A DNA stretch of 64,000 bases. Source: Sarcomyxa edulis (taxonomy: Eukaryota > Basidiomycota > Agaricomycetes > Agaricales > Mycenaceae). Numbering within the stretch: position 1 is the first letter of the stretch; every line of letters starts with the position of its first letter. The translations under genes and the position numbers were made by a program. The notes beneath the pieces were generated by a model. That model worked only from the letters and a program-made list of their open reading frames with translations, ran no database searches and had not been told where the DNA came from. The stretch spans positions 124,001 through 188,000 of the forward strand of contig QUOL01000021.1 of NCBI GenBank assembly GCA_009761415.1. Direction: 5' to 3'. Positions 39,283 to 49,548 of this stretch are shown here, piece by piece.

Positions 39283-40641
39283 ATGCGATGCAAACTCCTG
39301 GCAAATGTCTCGAGAGTTTCTTATAAGAGCTTCTCGACATTATCTGCTGGGACATCCAATGCATTTAGCAACCGTACTACCCCAGTGGTAGCACTCCACC
39401 CCGCAGAAATCTCCCGCAATCTTGCACACAAAATTCATAAATTGGTTCGCGACGATGGCAAATTCCGGGTGGCGAAGCATCTCGTTGCATCGTCCCGACA
39501 TATTATACTCTTTCCGAGGTCACCTTCACCCTCGACACGTTTGCTTCCACCTCGTTTAGCACACCATGCCCTACTCCACGACCAATTACGGTGTGGCCAC
39601 TTCAAGGATGCATGCGACCTACTTGAGGTGATGATAAAGGAAGGGTTGGAGCCCCATGGCAAAACACTGGATGTTTGCTTTAGAGTCCTCCTCCAAGCCA
39701 CTCGCGGGATGCCTACTGAAAAAAGGCGAAAGGACGAACAGCCTGTAGATGAATCCATATTGACGCTGCGTCCGGAGACTGTGACAGATCTAGTTACGAG
39801 TCGAGCCCTCAAGATTTTTCTTCTAGCTCGCGAATACCACGTGCGGCGGCCTGCTGCCATATATCGTAGATTGATTCAGTCATTCTTACTCCAGGGAGAG
39901 GCGATCGCCGCATCCTTGCTTTTCGAATCGATGATCAAGGACCACAACCTTCTCGTATCTGCTTCCATCGACATGTCACCGGAAGATCCCCACGAAGACG
40001 ATCCCTCACATCGCGCGTTGATTGCGTTTCTTCGTTCGGAAGAGACATTCGACCACAGACATGTCATGCTTGACATAGCTTTTTATCATAGAGAAGCTAT
40101 CGACATTTATCGTCGGAATGAGGTGCAACAACGACCTTTCCTACAACACATCCTTCAATCTCTCGCTATCGTCGGCGGGCTTTTAGACCGTCGTCAACTC
40201 CCCTTCACCGAATACACCGACATACTTCGCACATTCATGATAATCCCAAGGGTGAGAGCGCCTGTCTGGGTCGAAGCTGAAGGAAGGAAGATCAAAATAG
40301 AATCCCGAGTATACTACGCCAGTGTGCTGGAAAACTTCATTGTTTTCAGTCTTCCCTCCCGGACGATTACCCCCCGAACGTCCCCCACTCCTCATCAGCC
40401 TAAAATCGCGATGAGAACCTACAATACCTTGCTAGAATACGCCATGCGCGACAGGAAAGATCCTGCTTTGGCGAACCTGGTGCTTAAACGTATACTGGAG
40501 AAGCAGGAAACAGAAGGCCTGAAGGCTTATATGGTCGAGAAGGCCTCCGCGATCATGGACAGATACCCGGATGTCTTGAACCAGATGCGTAAGTTAACAT
40601 ACGACGAGGGAAATTGGGAGGAGACCAGAGGTGGCGAATAA
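39283..40641 (+). CDS. Mitochondrial PPR-like protein (hypothetical)
   Basis: A single open exon encodes 452 aa from the ATG at 39283. The N-terminus (MRCKLLANVSRVSYKSFSTL) is basic, hydroxylated and free of acidic residues, as in a mitochondrial presequence. Around residues 110-140 the text (GHFKDACDLLEVMIKEGLEP followed by GKTLDVCFRVLL) matches the helix-turn-helix pattern of pentatricopeptide repeats. Later helices (e.g. PAAIYRRLIQSFLLQGEAIA, and the C-terminal YNTLLEYAMRDRKDPALANL) look similar but more degenerate. Such proteins usually bind organellar RNA. The lack of introns contrasts with nearly every neighbour. Family assignment is inferred; no specific ortholog is claimed. Confidence 0.7.
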   Translation: MRCKLLANVSRVSYKSFSTLSAGTSNAFSNRTTPVVALHPAEISRNLAHKIHKLVRDDGKFRVAKHLVASSRHIILFPRSPSPSTRLLPPRLAHHALLHDQLRCGHFKDACDLLEVMIKEGLEPHGKTLDVCFRVLLQATRGMPTEKRRKDEQPVDESILTLRPETVTDLVTSRALKIFLLAREYHVRRPAAIYRRLIQSFLLQGEAIAASLLFESMIKDHNLLVSASIDMSPEDPHEDDPSHRALIAFLRSEETFDHRHVMLDIAFYHREAIDIYRRNEVQQRPFLQHILQSLAIVGGLLDRRQLPFTEYTDILRTFMIIPRVRAPVWVEAEGRKIKIESRVYYASVLENFIVFSLPSRTITPRTSPTPHQPKIAMRTYNTLLEYAMRDRKDPALANLVLKRILEKQETEGLKAYMVEKASAIMDRYPDVLNQMRKLTYDEGNWEETRGGE

Positions 40642-41004
40642 CTACCTGGCTGCAATACGACGACGAACATGGGAACTAGATCAAAATTGCATATCCGAAA
40701 TCAATACCCGGAGGAGGAAAGAATTTGTATAGTCAATATTTATCCTTCCAAATCGTCAAATCGCTAATTGATTATTATCCCTTGTACGTTCGGAGAGCCT
40801 AGTTATCATATCACGGACACTCGGCTGTTACTGTGCTACGCTGAGCATCTCGACTTATTTTCGACCAGCGTCTAGCAGTTAAAGTTTGAACTCTAAGACT
40901 GACTCGAGGCAGGACTTCCATTCCGCAGCTACATTCAGCGTTTAAAGACACGACTTATCTTGTCATTCCTCTTCTAACCCTCTGAGTGTCCCAACAGATT
41001 CAAC
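40642..41004. other. Intergenic, no gene recognised
   Basis: Short spacer between two plus-strand genes, presumed to hold a terminator and a promoter. No specific signals recognised. Confidence 0.45.
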
Positions 41005-42796
41005 ATGTTGGTCTTCCTCTTCACTCGTCTCCTCAGCTGTACTGATATATCCTTTCAAAAGGCCTCAGGTCTCATCTGAGCCTCGTGTAGTACTTTCAGA
41101 CTCGGATTTGCCCTCCAGCGTGGACTCCTGGGACGGCGACACAACTGGAGGGTACGTGCTAAAGTCCATGTAGAAAGATAGCGATTAGATTGAACTCGAT
41201 CTTCCAGTAGCAGTAGTCTTGATCAAAGTCGTGGTCCTAGCAAGAAGCATAGGTCCGTATGCCACGAATATTCACATGCTCTCATCGCTGACAGTCTTAC
41301 TGCCTATAGTTCTATTCCTTCCAGCGTCGCGCATGACGAAGAGCGTCCAGGATTGACACCGGACGTGGAAGGCTGGCGCAAAATCGGTCCTCCAAGGTAC
41401 GACTTGCCTATCATCCGTACAAACAACTAAACATTCGATCTCGATATGTTCTCCAGCGATTACAATCCGCACCCTCAGACCGCTTATCACGATTATGGGT
41501 CAGTTCCTCAACGAATACTTGAAGACCTGTATGCCTCGGGCCACTTACCACCTCTTGCATATACCTCGACACAAAGTCGTCGTACGCCTGACGCGGAGTC
41601 TCAGCCACTACTGGGGGTCACAAAGATTCGGAAGAATAACCTGATGAGATGGGCGATGTTCATCTTCGCTATGATGACTCTTTTTGCACTAGTGATCATA
41701 GCCTGCTTAGGCCCCGATACACCGCGCGATGACCTCGACTTGATCAACCGAAAGATTGTCGCTGCAAATGATACCTTGAATCATCTACACGACCAGATGA
41801 AACAAAAGCAGATTGATCTGGAACACTGGACGCTACAAGTACAGATTGCAAGCGACGATCATGCTAGCCTTTGTGCACAGATAGAGCACAGAAAGACGAT
41901 ATGGGAGGAAGAACAACGACAGCATAATCGTGAATTTGAAGAGGAATGCAGGCATATGGATCACGTTAGGAAGGAATGGGATGAGGAGCGCCAGGAGCAT
42001 GATCGTGAACTCGAGAAGGAACGAAAGCGTGTGGAAGACTGGCGGAGAGAAGACGAGGCAAGATACAGGCGCGAGCGTGAGGAGAAGGAGAAACAAGAAG
42101 AGGAAGAGCGCCAAAGACGTGACCTTTACTGGGATCGTGTCGAGGAGTCGCCATTATGTGCTTCATACGGCACTAGAGAGTATACGGCTCATCTATCTAA
42201 TCTTCCCAGTGATTACGATGGTCTAAAGGGATGCCGCGAAACCGCCGTAGAGATCCACGGGGTCACTATCGAACGGCCAGAGCGTTGTGAAGATCGGGTA
42301 AGTGCTCAAGTTGATTGTGTCGCAACTCCTGACGAATAGGTTCCAGGGCTCCATGGGCATATACGGCCACTGGATGGTGGACTTTGGAGAGCCTAGCTGC
42401 CAGACCTACTGGGGGTCGTTCAATGACAAAGTCAGAGGCGTTTTGTCACAACTATGCTTTGATGCTGAATGTTTGATCCAGGGATGTACAGCTCCAGGTT
42501 CTAGACGCAGAGTATGTGATATCGTTTGCAATATATTCTTGATCATGGTATTCACACTATCTCTCCATAGCACATCGAATCACAGCTCCAAGGCCTTCCT
42601 AATGCTGGGGAAGATTGGCATAAGATGTGCGACTCTACCCCCGCTGATTTCCAAGGTATGCACTTCGACAGGCCTGACTCTTGTGACAAATGGGTGCGCT
42701 TTGTACGCTGCTGCATGTTACGTGTCTAACCTATGTATCTTTTAGAGGTTGTACGGCGTATGGGGATTCTGGTTCATCGACGATCCTACCTGTTGA
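41005..42796 (+). CDS. Single-span membrane protein with coiled coil and Cys-rich C-terminal domain
   Basis: Exons before 41446 encode a Ser/Asp-rich N-terminus (LSDSDLPSSVDSWDGD, then PGLTPDVEGWRKIGPP) and join in phase to the exon from about 41456. A membrane span follows (WAMFIFAMMTLFALVIIACL), then about 150 residues of strongly charged coiled coil (Glu/Arg/Gln-rich), then a domain with conserved Cys, Trp and Gly: ASYGTREYTAHL, IHGVTIERPERC, GIYGHWMVDF, GCTAPGSRRR, LPNAGEDWHKMCDSTP and VWGFWFIDDPTC before the stop at 42796. This architecture recurs in agaricomycete genomes as an uncharacterised, often amplified family; that is recollection, not a search result. The initial exon is uncertain: the ATG at 41005 needs a weak GTCTTC donor. 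No function is known. Confidence 0.75.
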
Positions 42797-43070
42797 ACGG
42801 CTGCATCTCTTCAAGGGCATCATGTCTGCAAACCTTGAAGGCAGCACCTATCTTCTCCTCTCCTTATATACCACCTCTGTAAATTCTACTTTAGTACCTG
42901 TTTTGAGATCCTACCGGTCGAATTGAGTTGCTTTGTTCGATGTATTTTGTGGGTCCATGGGTGTCCATGGCAATACGATGTCAAACAATGGTCAAAGCCG
43001 CGTCGGATTCTCGGCAAGTATCTTTGCAAATTCTCTCCAAGCTCATCAGCTTTTCCTTCAACGTTACACC

Positions 43071-43980
43071 ATGCCTCACAAACGTGCAAAACGGTCTGTC
43101 CGTGAGCTACAACGCTCTCAAAAGTCTGTTCGCTACCCAACTTTGTAATAGAAACATATACTGATGTCTAAACAGAGGTTCTGATCTCGCACCGAACCAA
43201 AATTCGCTGAGCAACGAAGCTATTCCTAAATCTCTATCACGCGTCCTCAATGCTGCTCAAATTCATGAAGACTGGAAGCTCAAGAAACGGAAATCTGAGG
43301 ACGACGGATCAGGGAAGAATGGAAAGAAACGACGAGTAGATAATGAGAAAGGAAAAGGAAAAGAGACAGGTCAGGCAAAAGGGAAGAGTAAAGTGCTCGG
43401 GATCCAACCTGGAGAGTCTCTTGGTCATTTCAACCGGTGTGATTGCTTGCTCTATTCGTTTCCGCTTGACTCATTGAATGACGCTTCTCGCAGGAGAGTC
43501 GAGGACGATATGAGGCCTCTGGTGAAGACGGCCATGCAGGGCTCTCTATTGGTTGCTCGAAACGTTCGCAAGGCCGAACTTGAAGCGAAGGAAGCGAAGA
43601 AAAATAAGAATCTGACCGGCGCAGCTAAATCGAAAGTCGACATCAAGGATGTCGTGAAAGCACCATCTCCGCCACCCGTTGAGAAGCATGCAGGCCGACC
43701 AAAAGAATTCGTTACGACCTCTTCATCGGCGCCGCGGAGACTTAACGATATTGCCCAAGCCCCACCAGAATTCAAGAAACTTCCTCGTGGTGTAGTACGT
43801 CAAGACGACGGTGGTGTGGGGAGTGGCAAGCGGGAGGGTGTTTTATCGATGGCGCAGAAGGTCATGATGGTAGAAGAGAGAGAGAAAGCAATATTGAGAT
43901 ATAGAGAATTGAAGGCGAAGCGGCGGAGAGAAGGAGGAGGGGGTGATGAGAGGGATAGGGATGGAGAGGACGAAGACTGA
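43071..43980 (+). CDS. Conserved basic nuclear/nucleolar-type protein (CCDC137-like)
   Basis: Three exons (43071-43123, 43176-43436, 43494-43980) give 266 aa. The start MPHKRAKRSVRELQRSQK is followed by IPKSLSRVLNAAQIHEDW, a Lys-rich nuclear-localisation region (KLKKRK, GKKRR), the block IQPGESLGHFNRRVEDDMRP split by the second intron, FVTTSSSAPRRLNDIAQAPP, FKKLPRG, and a charged helical C-terminus rich in Arg/Lys/Glu. The strong basicity and the PGESLGHFNRRVE block resemble a small eukaryotic family that includes human CCDC137. Nucleolar location and a role in ribosome biogenesis are inferred only from composition. It lies 275 bp downstream of the membrane coiled-coil gene on the same strand. 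Confidence 0.75.
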
Positions 43981-45122
43981 TACCAACGACGGCAGTGTAC
44001 ATTGGCCCTGTTGGGATTGCTTTTTACACATTTACGGATCTTCGACACATATGTACTATGCACTGAGGGTGCGTATCATTTCACTTACATAGAAATTCAA
44101 TCAGGCTGACTCCTGGCTTCCAACGGGTACAGCAATTCGTTCTAAGACCCTAAGGAGCGATCAGAGACGAGACCAGGGATTCAAAACTCTACCGAGCGAA
44201 CTATCTATATTTCCGCGGACCCAAGGTGTTTATCAGTCCAATTGGGCGGGTAACAGTGGCGCATCATGTTGATACCTAAATACTGAAGGTGTGCTCCTGC
44301 TTCAATACCCACCTCATCAATGACTCGTTCTCGCATTGTAATTCGCCGGCAGATAGACTAATTGTGTCGGCATGCTTTTGATCTATAGTGTTCGGAGGCA
44401 TCGAACTACTCCGAGGCAAGGAAGGACTGAATCGTATCTAGTTATCTGAGAAGAGGCTTGCATCGAGATATCGTCCTGGGTGAGATATCTCTTATGGGGG
44501 TACACGACACTTCGGGTATCGTGACAATGCCAATCAAGCCGTCTTCGTCTCTAACATCCGCTTTTCTTTCCGGGTGCTGGCGTAAATGCGACAGACTCAA
44601 ACCCGTCGCTTGCTGTGAGTTACAATACGTGAGTATCTCCAGATCTCATATCAGTTGTATTTCCGCTCAACACGTTCATTTCAAGATGCTTGTGTACGGC
44701 TATGAACAGCAATTTGGTCTCCTGACGTATTCAAATACATAGATCCGAACATTTCTCAGATCTGACTACGACGAAAGTTTAATGGCACGCAGCTACGAGC
44801 GCACCGCCTAACCCATATTGGTATCTTCAAAGTGAGTCTTTCCGGTTATGGATACACCAATGATACTCAGTGCGTCTCGATAGTCCAGTGGCTCTACGAA
44901 ACCTTACAATCCTCAGGAGACTTTCTTGCAGTGTCGAAATGTTGTGCTTATCATTTCGTTTTCTCTATTGGCAGCCACTGCTTTTTTCGCTGAAGTCGAC
45001 AACATACAACCTACAGATGTTTCTGTACTGCCAAGTCCGCTTGATCGTGATTGACAGATGCTTGGGCCTGAGTTGGTGAATTGCTTTACGGTTCACGACT
45101 ATGGATATATGTTCAAGCAAAG
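43981..45122. other. Intergenic, possible kinase-like relic
   Basis: The only suggestive text is a plus-strand HRDIVLGEISLMG at about 44458-44500. It recalls the HRDIS-x-GNI catalytic loop of fungal-specific FunK1-type kinases, but Asn is replaced by Glu and nothing else of a kinase follows. The rest shows no coding signal. Confidence 0.3.
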
Positions 45123-45561
45123 ATGGGTCGCAGAACCATCCTATCTCTCCTTGCTTCGTATGCCGTCTCAGCGCTGCTTTCCACAGGTATAACAATCGTT
45201 TCCGACATATTATCAAGCACACTGATGATCTTCCATTCTCTTTAGAACAAGCAAGGAACAAGAAAGGAACAATTGCACACGCTCTGCCTCCGCTGATGTG
45301 AGATCTGGATGCAAGATTCCGTGGCAGACGGGCGCTTATGTATGCTCCTCTAGAATATCTGAACGAGTAACCATCAATAGCTAACGACTCGCTCTATTTT
45401 TACAGACCTTTCCTTCACGGTGCCAGGAAAGGGTCACCATTGGTACTGGCACGAGTTGCATTACTGTTATGAATAGCACTGCTCAGTGTGTCATTCAACA
45501 AGCCGGTGTTGACGGATACGGAGATGGACTATCCCTCGAGATCGTTCTTCTCGAGGCGTAA
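45123..45561 (+). CDS. Possible small secreted Cys-containing protein
   Basis: A leader-like start at 45123 (MGRRTILSLLASYAVSALLS) is followed by an open exon at 45246-45340 (SKEQERNNCTRSASADVRSG...CKIPWQTGAY) and, after a GT-AG intron ending at 45409, an exon encoding TFPSRCQERVTIGTGTSC, VMNSTAQCVIQQAG and GDGLSLEIVLLEA, with a stop at 45561. The last two exons join in phase. The leader joins only if its donor is taken inside the leader (GTATGC near 45158), so exon 1 is uncertain. With a short length and five Cys this would be an effector-like or other small secreted protein. It could equally be a decayed gene. Confidence 0.35.
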
Positions 45562-45698
45562 CAAACGTTGAGTCAATTTGACTGATTCGTATATGAGCCC
45601 ATATGCTCGACGCGCTCTGTATAAACACATCATCCCGCACCGAAAACGCATTCTTTCACATTCTCGCCTTCTATAGCTTCAAAAATTCGTCAACGCGT

Positions 45699-47359
45699 AT
45701 GGCCGAAGTCCTCGAATGTAACTATGAAGCCCCAGGACCCTCTCGTTTGGACGTCGCGACCGTTGAGAAAAGGGGGCTTCAGAGCTCTCCCCAGTCGCAG
45801 GTGTTGACGTTGACCGAGCAGGATCCTGAGGGATGCTCCGAGACCTATCACCACAAATATTCCGAAGGAGGCACTAAAGCATGGCTAACAGTAGCAGGAG
45901 CTTCCCTCGCACTGTTCTGTACGTTTGGTCAAATGAATGCATTTGGCACGTTCCAATCATGGTACTCGGCGCATCAACTCCATCATCTTCCCCCTTCAAC
46001 AATTTCCTGGATTGGTTCCATTCAGCTCTGGATTTTCTTTTTTTCTGTACGTGCATTCCTGAATGTCCTCGCGATGTTCCAACTGATTCCATGACTCGTA
46101 GGGCGGTCCAATTGGACGCGTATTCGACACGTTTGGGCCCCGTGTACTCATGACTGCTGGAACTGTCATATTTGTGTTCAGTATCATGATGACAAGTATA
46201 TCCACACAATTGTATCAATATATCCTATGTCAAGGTCTCTTATTCGGCCTTGGAGTGGGCATGTTGTGCGTGTCTTTGATCATATAGATTCGACGTTCAA
46301 AACTGATGGTAACTCCAGATTTTATCCTTCCCTTGCATGTATCGCTACCTATTTTTCGAGATACCGTGCCACTGCCATCGGGATCGCATCAGCGGGCTCG
46401 GGTTTAGGTACGCGAGTTTCAACCTCCACTCACTTGTCGTGTAACGCTGACTGGAGGAATAAAGGTGGTACGTTGTACCCCATCATACTCCAAAACCTTT
46501 TCCAAAAGGTTGGCTTTGGCTGGGGTGTTCGCATATCCGGGTTTATCAGTGGTTTATGCTGCTTGACTTCTCTCTTCATGGTTACCACTGCATGTCCCCC
46601 AGATCATACACCCCGTCCGTTCATCGATTACCAGGCATTCAAAGACGCACGATTTACACTCCTGGTATCCGGAAGCGCCCTGGTAGCTCTAGGTGTGTGG
46701 CCGACCCCTTGACATGAAGTTTCGTGAGAAGTATACTGATCTGTCACAGGAATATTTATCCCCTTCTTTTACATCGTGGACTATGCGCACTATCTCGATA
46801 TATCCTCCGAGATGTCCTTCTACGTGCTAGCAGTCATGAACGCAGGCGGGATTGTCGGGCGTATAGCTCCTGCCTATTTCGCCGATGCCATCGGTCGGTT
46901 CAACCTCCTCATCCCTTCCGCTTTCCTCTCCGGCCTCTCCTGTCTCGTATTCTGGTTATTCTCCAAATCCCTTGTCGCGCTCATGTTATTCGCCGCTACA
47001 TACGGGATCTTCTCCGGAGCATTTATTTCGGTGATCACCCCGTGTGTCGCACAGATATCGGAGTTACGAGAGGTCGGGACGAAAATGGGGATGTTGTACA
47101 CTATCATGTCAATACCGTGAGTGATTTGACACCGGCGGTGGAGTTAGATATCTAATCACCTTCCGTCTGTCTGTCTTATCTTCCCGACAGATCTCTGGTG
47201 GGCGGTCCAGCGGCAGGCGCCCTGCTCGTGGGAGAACGTCTTGGAGGTTCCATGTACAACGGAATGATCGTCTTTTCTGGAACGACCATGATAGCAGGGT
47301 CCTTCATAATATTGTACTCAAGATTCAGAATCGACCCAAGGATACTTGCTCGAGTCTGA
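45699..47359 (+). CDS. MFS transporter, monocarboxylate-porter type
   Basis: Six exons (45699-46046, 46102-46265, 46319-46407, 46465-46692, 46750-47116, 47191-47359) encode 454 aa with about 12 membrane segments after a ~55-residue hydrophilic N-terminus. Typical monocarboxylate-transporter family motifs are AWLTVAGASLALFCTFGQMN with FGTFQSWY in TM1, ATYFSRYRATAIGIASAGSG in TM4-5, and NAGGIVGRIAPAYFADAIG in TM8. Fungal members (Mch/Esbp6-like) sit in the plasma or vacuolar membrane and carry carboxylates, riboflavin or unknown solutes. Substrate cannot be predicted here. All splice joints keep phase. The ATG at 45699 is preferred over an in-frame ATG 96 nt upstream because family N-termini are short and polar. 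Confidence 0.9.
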
Positions 47360-47777
47360 TCCGAGGCTCCCACCCAACGTGACGATCACATGTATATACC
47401 CCACATTTACATATACCCTCCCCCCACTCTATCGTTTTCGAAGCTTTACATTCGTACACTGTATTTTTATTCACTCGTCTCTATAATGATCATGAATGTG
47501 CCCAACCGCCCTCAAACAGTGCGCACTGGAACTAATGAGTGGCATATTGATGTTTCCGGGTCGATTGGCCATCGAACTCATTTTCTTGTCAAATGAGTTC
47601 GCGTTGCCGTACTTACGTCTCGAAGGACGTTTAATTTGAAATCCCCTTCGCTCGCATGGAATGAATGAGCCTGTTTGTGGGCTTGCCAGCGAGGGACTTA
47701 ATGAAAGTTCCCACGCTGTACGCTGAGTAGTCGCGTTGACTTTGAGCCATCCCGGTACCTTTTCCTTGTTTTCTCAA
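47360..47777. other. Intergenic between MFS gene and EB1
   Basis: No gene. The last ~100 bases hold the EB1 promoter/5' UTR; no TATA box is evident. Confidence 0.5.
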
Positions 47778-48892
47778 ATGGCGAACGCGTCGAGAACAGA
47801 TTTGCTAGCCTGGCTCAACGAACTCCTTCAGATCAACTATACAAAAGTTGAGCAATGTGGAACAGGTGGCGCGTACTGCCAGATCCTCGACTCTATCTAT
47901 GGTCAGCAGCTTTGAACATCCCATCATCTCGTATGAAGAGCTACTGATTCTTGTATTGTCCATCGATATCTTTTCCGATCAAAGGCGATCTACCCATGGC
48001 ACGAGTAAAGATGAATGCAAAACATGAGTATGAATTTATCGCCAACTACAAGGTCCTGCAGAATGTGTTCAAGACCAAAAAGATCGACAAGGTGCGTCGC
48101 GTGCCTTCGAGCGCCTCATCATCATAATCCTGTTCCACTTTGAGGCTGACGTAGTTGCGGTGGCTTGATAGCCTATACCAGTGGAAAGACTCGTGAAATG
48201 CAAAATGCAGTACGCTCTTCATTCCTGATTCGACCTCGGTCGTCTGTGTCTCTGACAATCTGACACTTGCTTTCAGAGACAACCTCGAATTTCTACAATG
48301 GATGAAACGATTCTGGGACTCAAACTATGGTGGTCAAGGTTATGACGCAGTCGGCCGACGACGGGGTGCCCCTACGGATACTCCTGCAACCATTGCTCCC
48401 CTCGGTGGAGCTCGTAGTGGTAGCGGAGGTGGATTGAACGTAGGATCGTCTGCCCCGAGAGCAGGTGGTCGGACACCAATTGGCGGCCACCGAGCCGGGT
48501 CTGCACAGCCTAGCGAGGCGGTACAGAATCTACAGGCCCAGTTGAAAGAAATGTCTGCACATTTGGAGGGCTTGGAGAAGGAAAGAGACTTCTATTTCGA
48601 AAAGGTGCGCATCCCCTTTTGCTCTTCTCGTGCTTTATCTTGTAACTTATGCATTCACGAATAGCTCCGTAATATCGAAATCTTGGTACAACAACAAATC
48701 GAGGTTCTTGAGGCGGAGGGCAAGGATGACGAGACGCTGAGGGATATACAAAAGATTCTATATTCTACCGAGGTGAGTTATACATCACGTTCTTCCCATT
48801 GCTTACGAAGATTCATTTTCTCTTTCTACCCACAGGATGGCTTCGAAGTCCCAGAAGGAGGCGTTGCCGTCGACGAGGAGGAAACATTCTAG
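47778..48892 (+). CDS. BIM1: Microtubule plus-end binding protein EB1 (Bim1/Mal3)
   Basis: Six exons (47778-47901, 47985-48091, 48172-48209, 48277-48604, 48665-48772, 48836-48892) encode 253 aa. The N-terminal calponin-homology domain carries EB1 hallmarks: [53 protein letters not shown] and [16 protein letters not shown] Gly/Ser/Pro-rich linker follows, then the dimerising coiled coil/EB homology domain ([20 protein letters not shown]). The acidic tail ends EEETF, close to the EEY/F ending that recruits CAP-Gly proteins. EB1 proteins track growing microtubule ends and recruit +TIPs, acting in spindle positioning and polar growth. Length, domain order and phases all fit. Confidence 0.95.
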
Positions 48893-49548
48893 ATGTCTTG
48901 GTATCTTCATCCCCTCGTAACTGTCCTGTTATTTTGCTCATATACGCACATACATACGTACCTACAATACACCAAATACGCATACGCTCCTCCCATTTTA
49001 GTACATGTTCCCCTCTTTTTCTATGTTCAACCACTTTCCCTATCCCTAGTTTCTTATCGCAATGGCAGTTGTCAGCCAGTGAATCGAACGATCATATTCA
49101 TTGAGGGACTAGTTGTCGATAACCTGACGATCTCGAAAAACTTGGTTGCAAATTTGGGACTTCCCACTTCTCAGAGATCTCCTCCTACTATAATGAACGA
49201 GTTTGGGGCGAATCATGCTTCTGTGTGCGCCCATTTCTAAGCATGGGGAAAACAGGATTATATTCATCACGTGTTCGGCGCGCCCGCGTCGCGTCTGAGT
49301 CCTCGAATTTTATATTTTGGCACTTGCAAGGCAGCTTCGGTAGATATTGTTCAAACGATTTTATCAAGATCAGCAGGTAGAGGCAAATGTCGAACACTAT
49401 AATCCTGGCATGCTTTCGTATATGTATATGTCGCGTCCGAGCTCTAGGAGGATAATCGTTCGCTAGAATGCAAGCCTCTCTGTATAATCAAAGGTCGACT
49501 ACTACACCGGTTCGCCCCCAATATCGCTCCAATGCCCGATTCTCACTC
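48893..49548. other. Convergent intergenic region (EB1 / sedolisin A 3' ends)
   Basis: No gene seen. Short open frames only, near the 3' ends of two convergent genes. Confidence 0.5.

Noticed and set aside
39435..39860. 141-codon minus-strand frame inside the PPR-like gene
   Set aside because: It is antisense to a single long exon with a mitochondrial presequence and PPR-like helices; its composition is unlike a protein.
44458..44742. FunK1-type kinase gene suggested by HRDIVLGEISL
   Set aside because: Only one loop-like string is present, the key Asn is missing, and no DFG or other kinase block follows.
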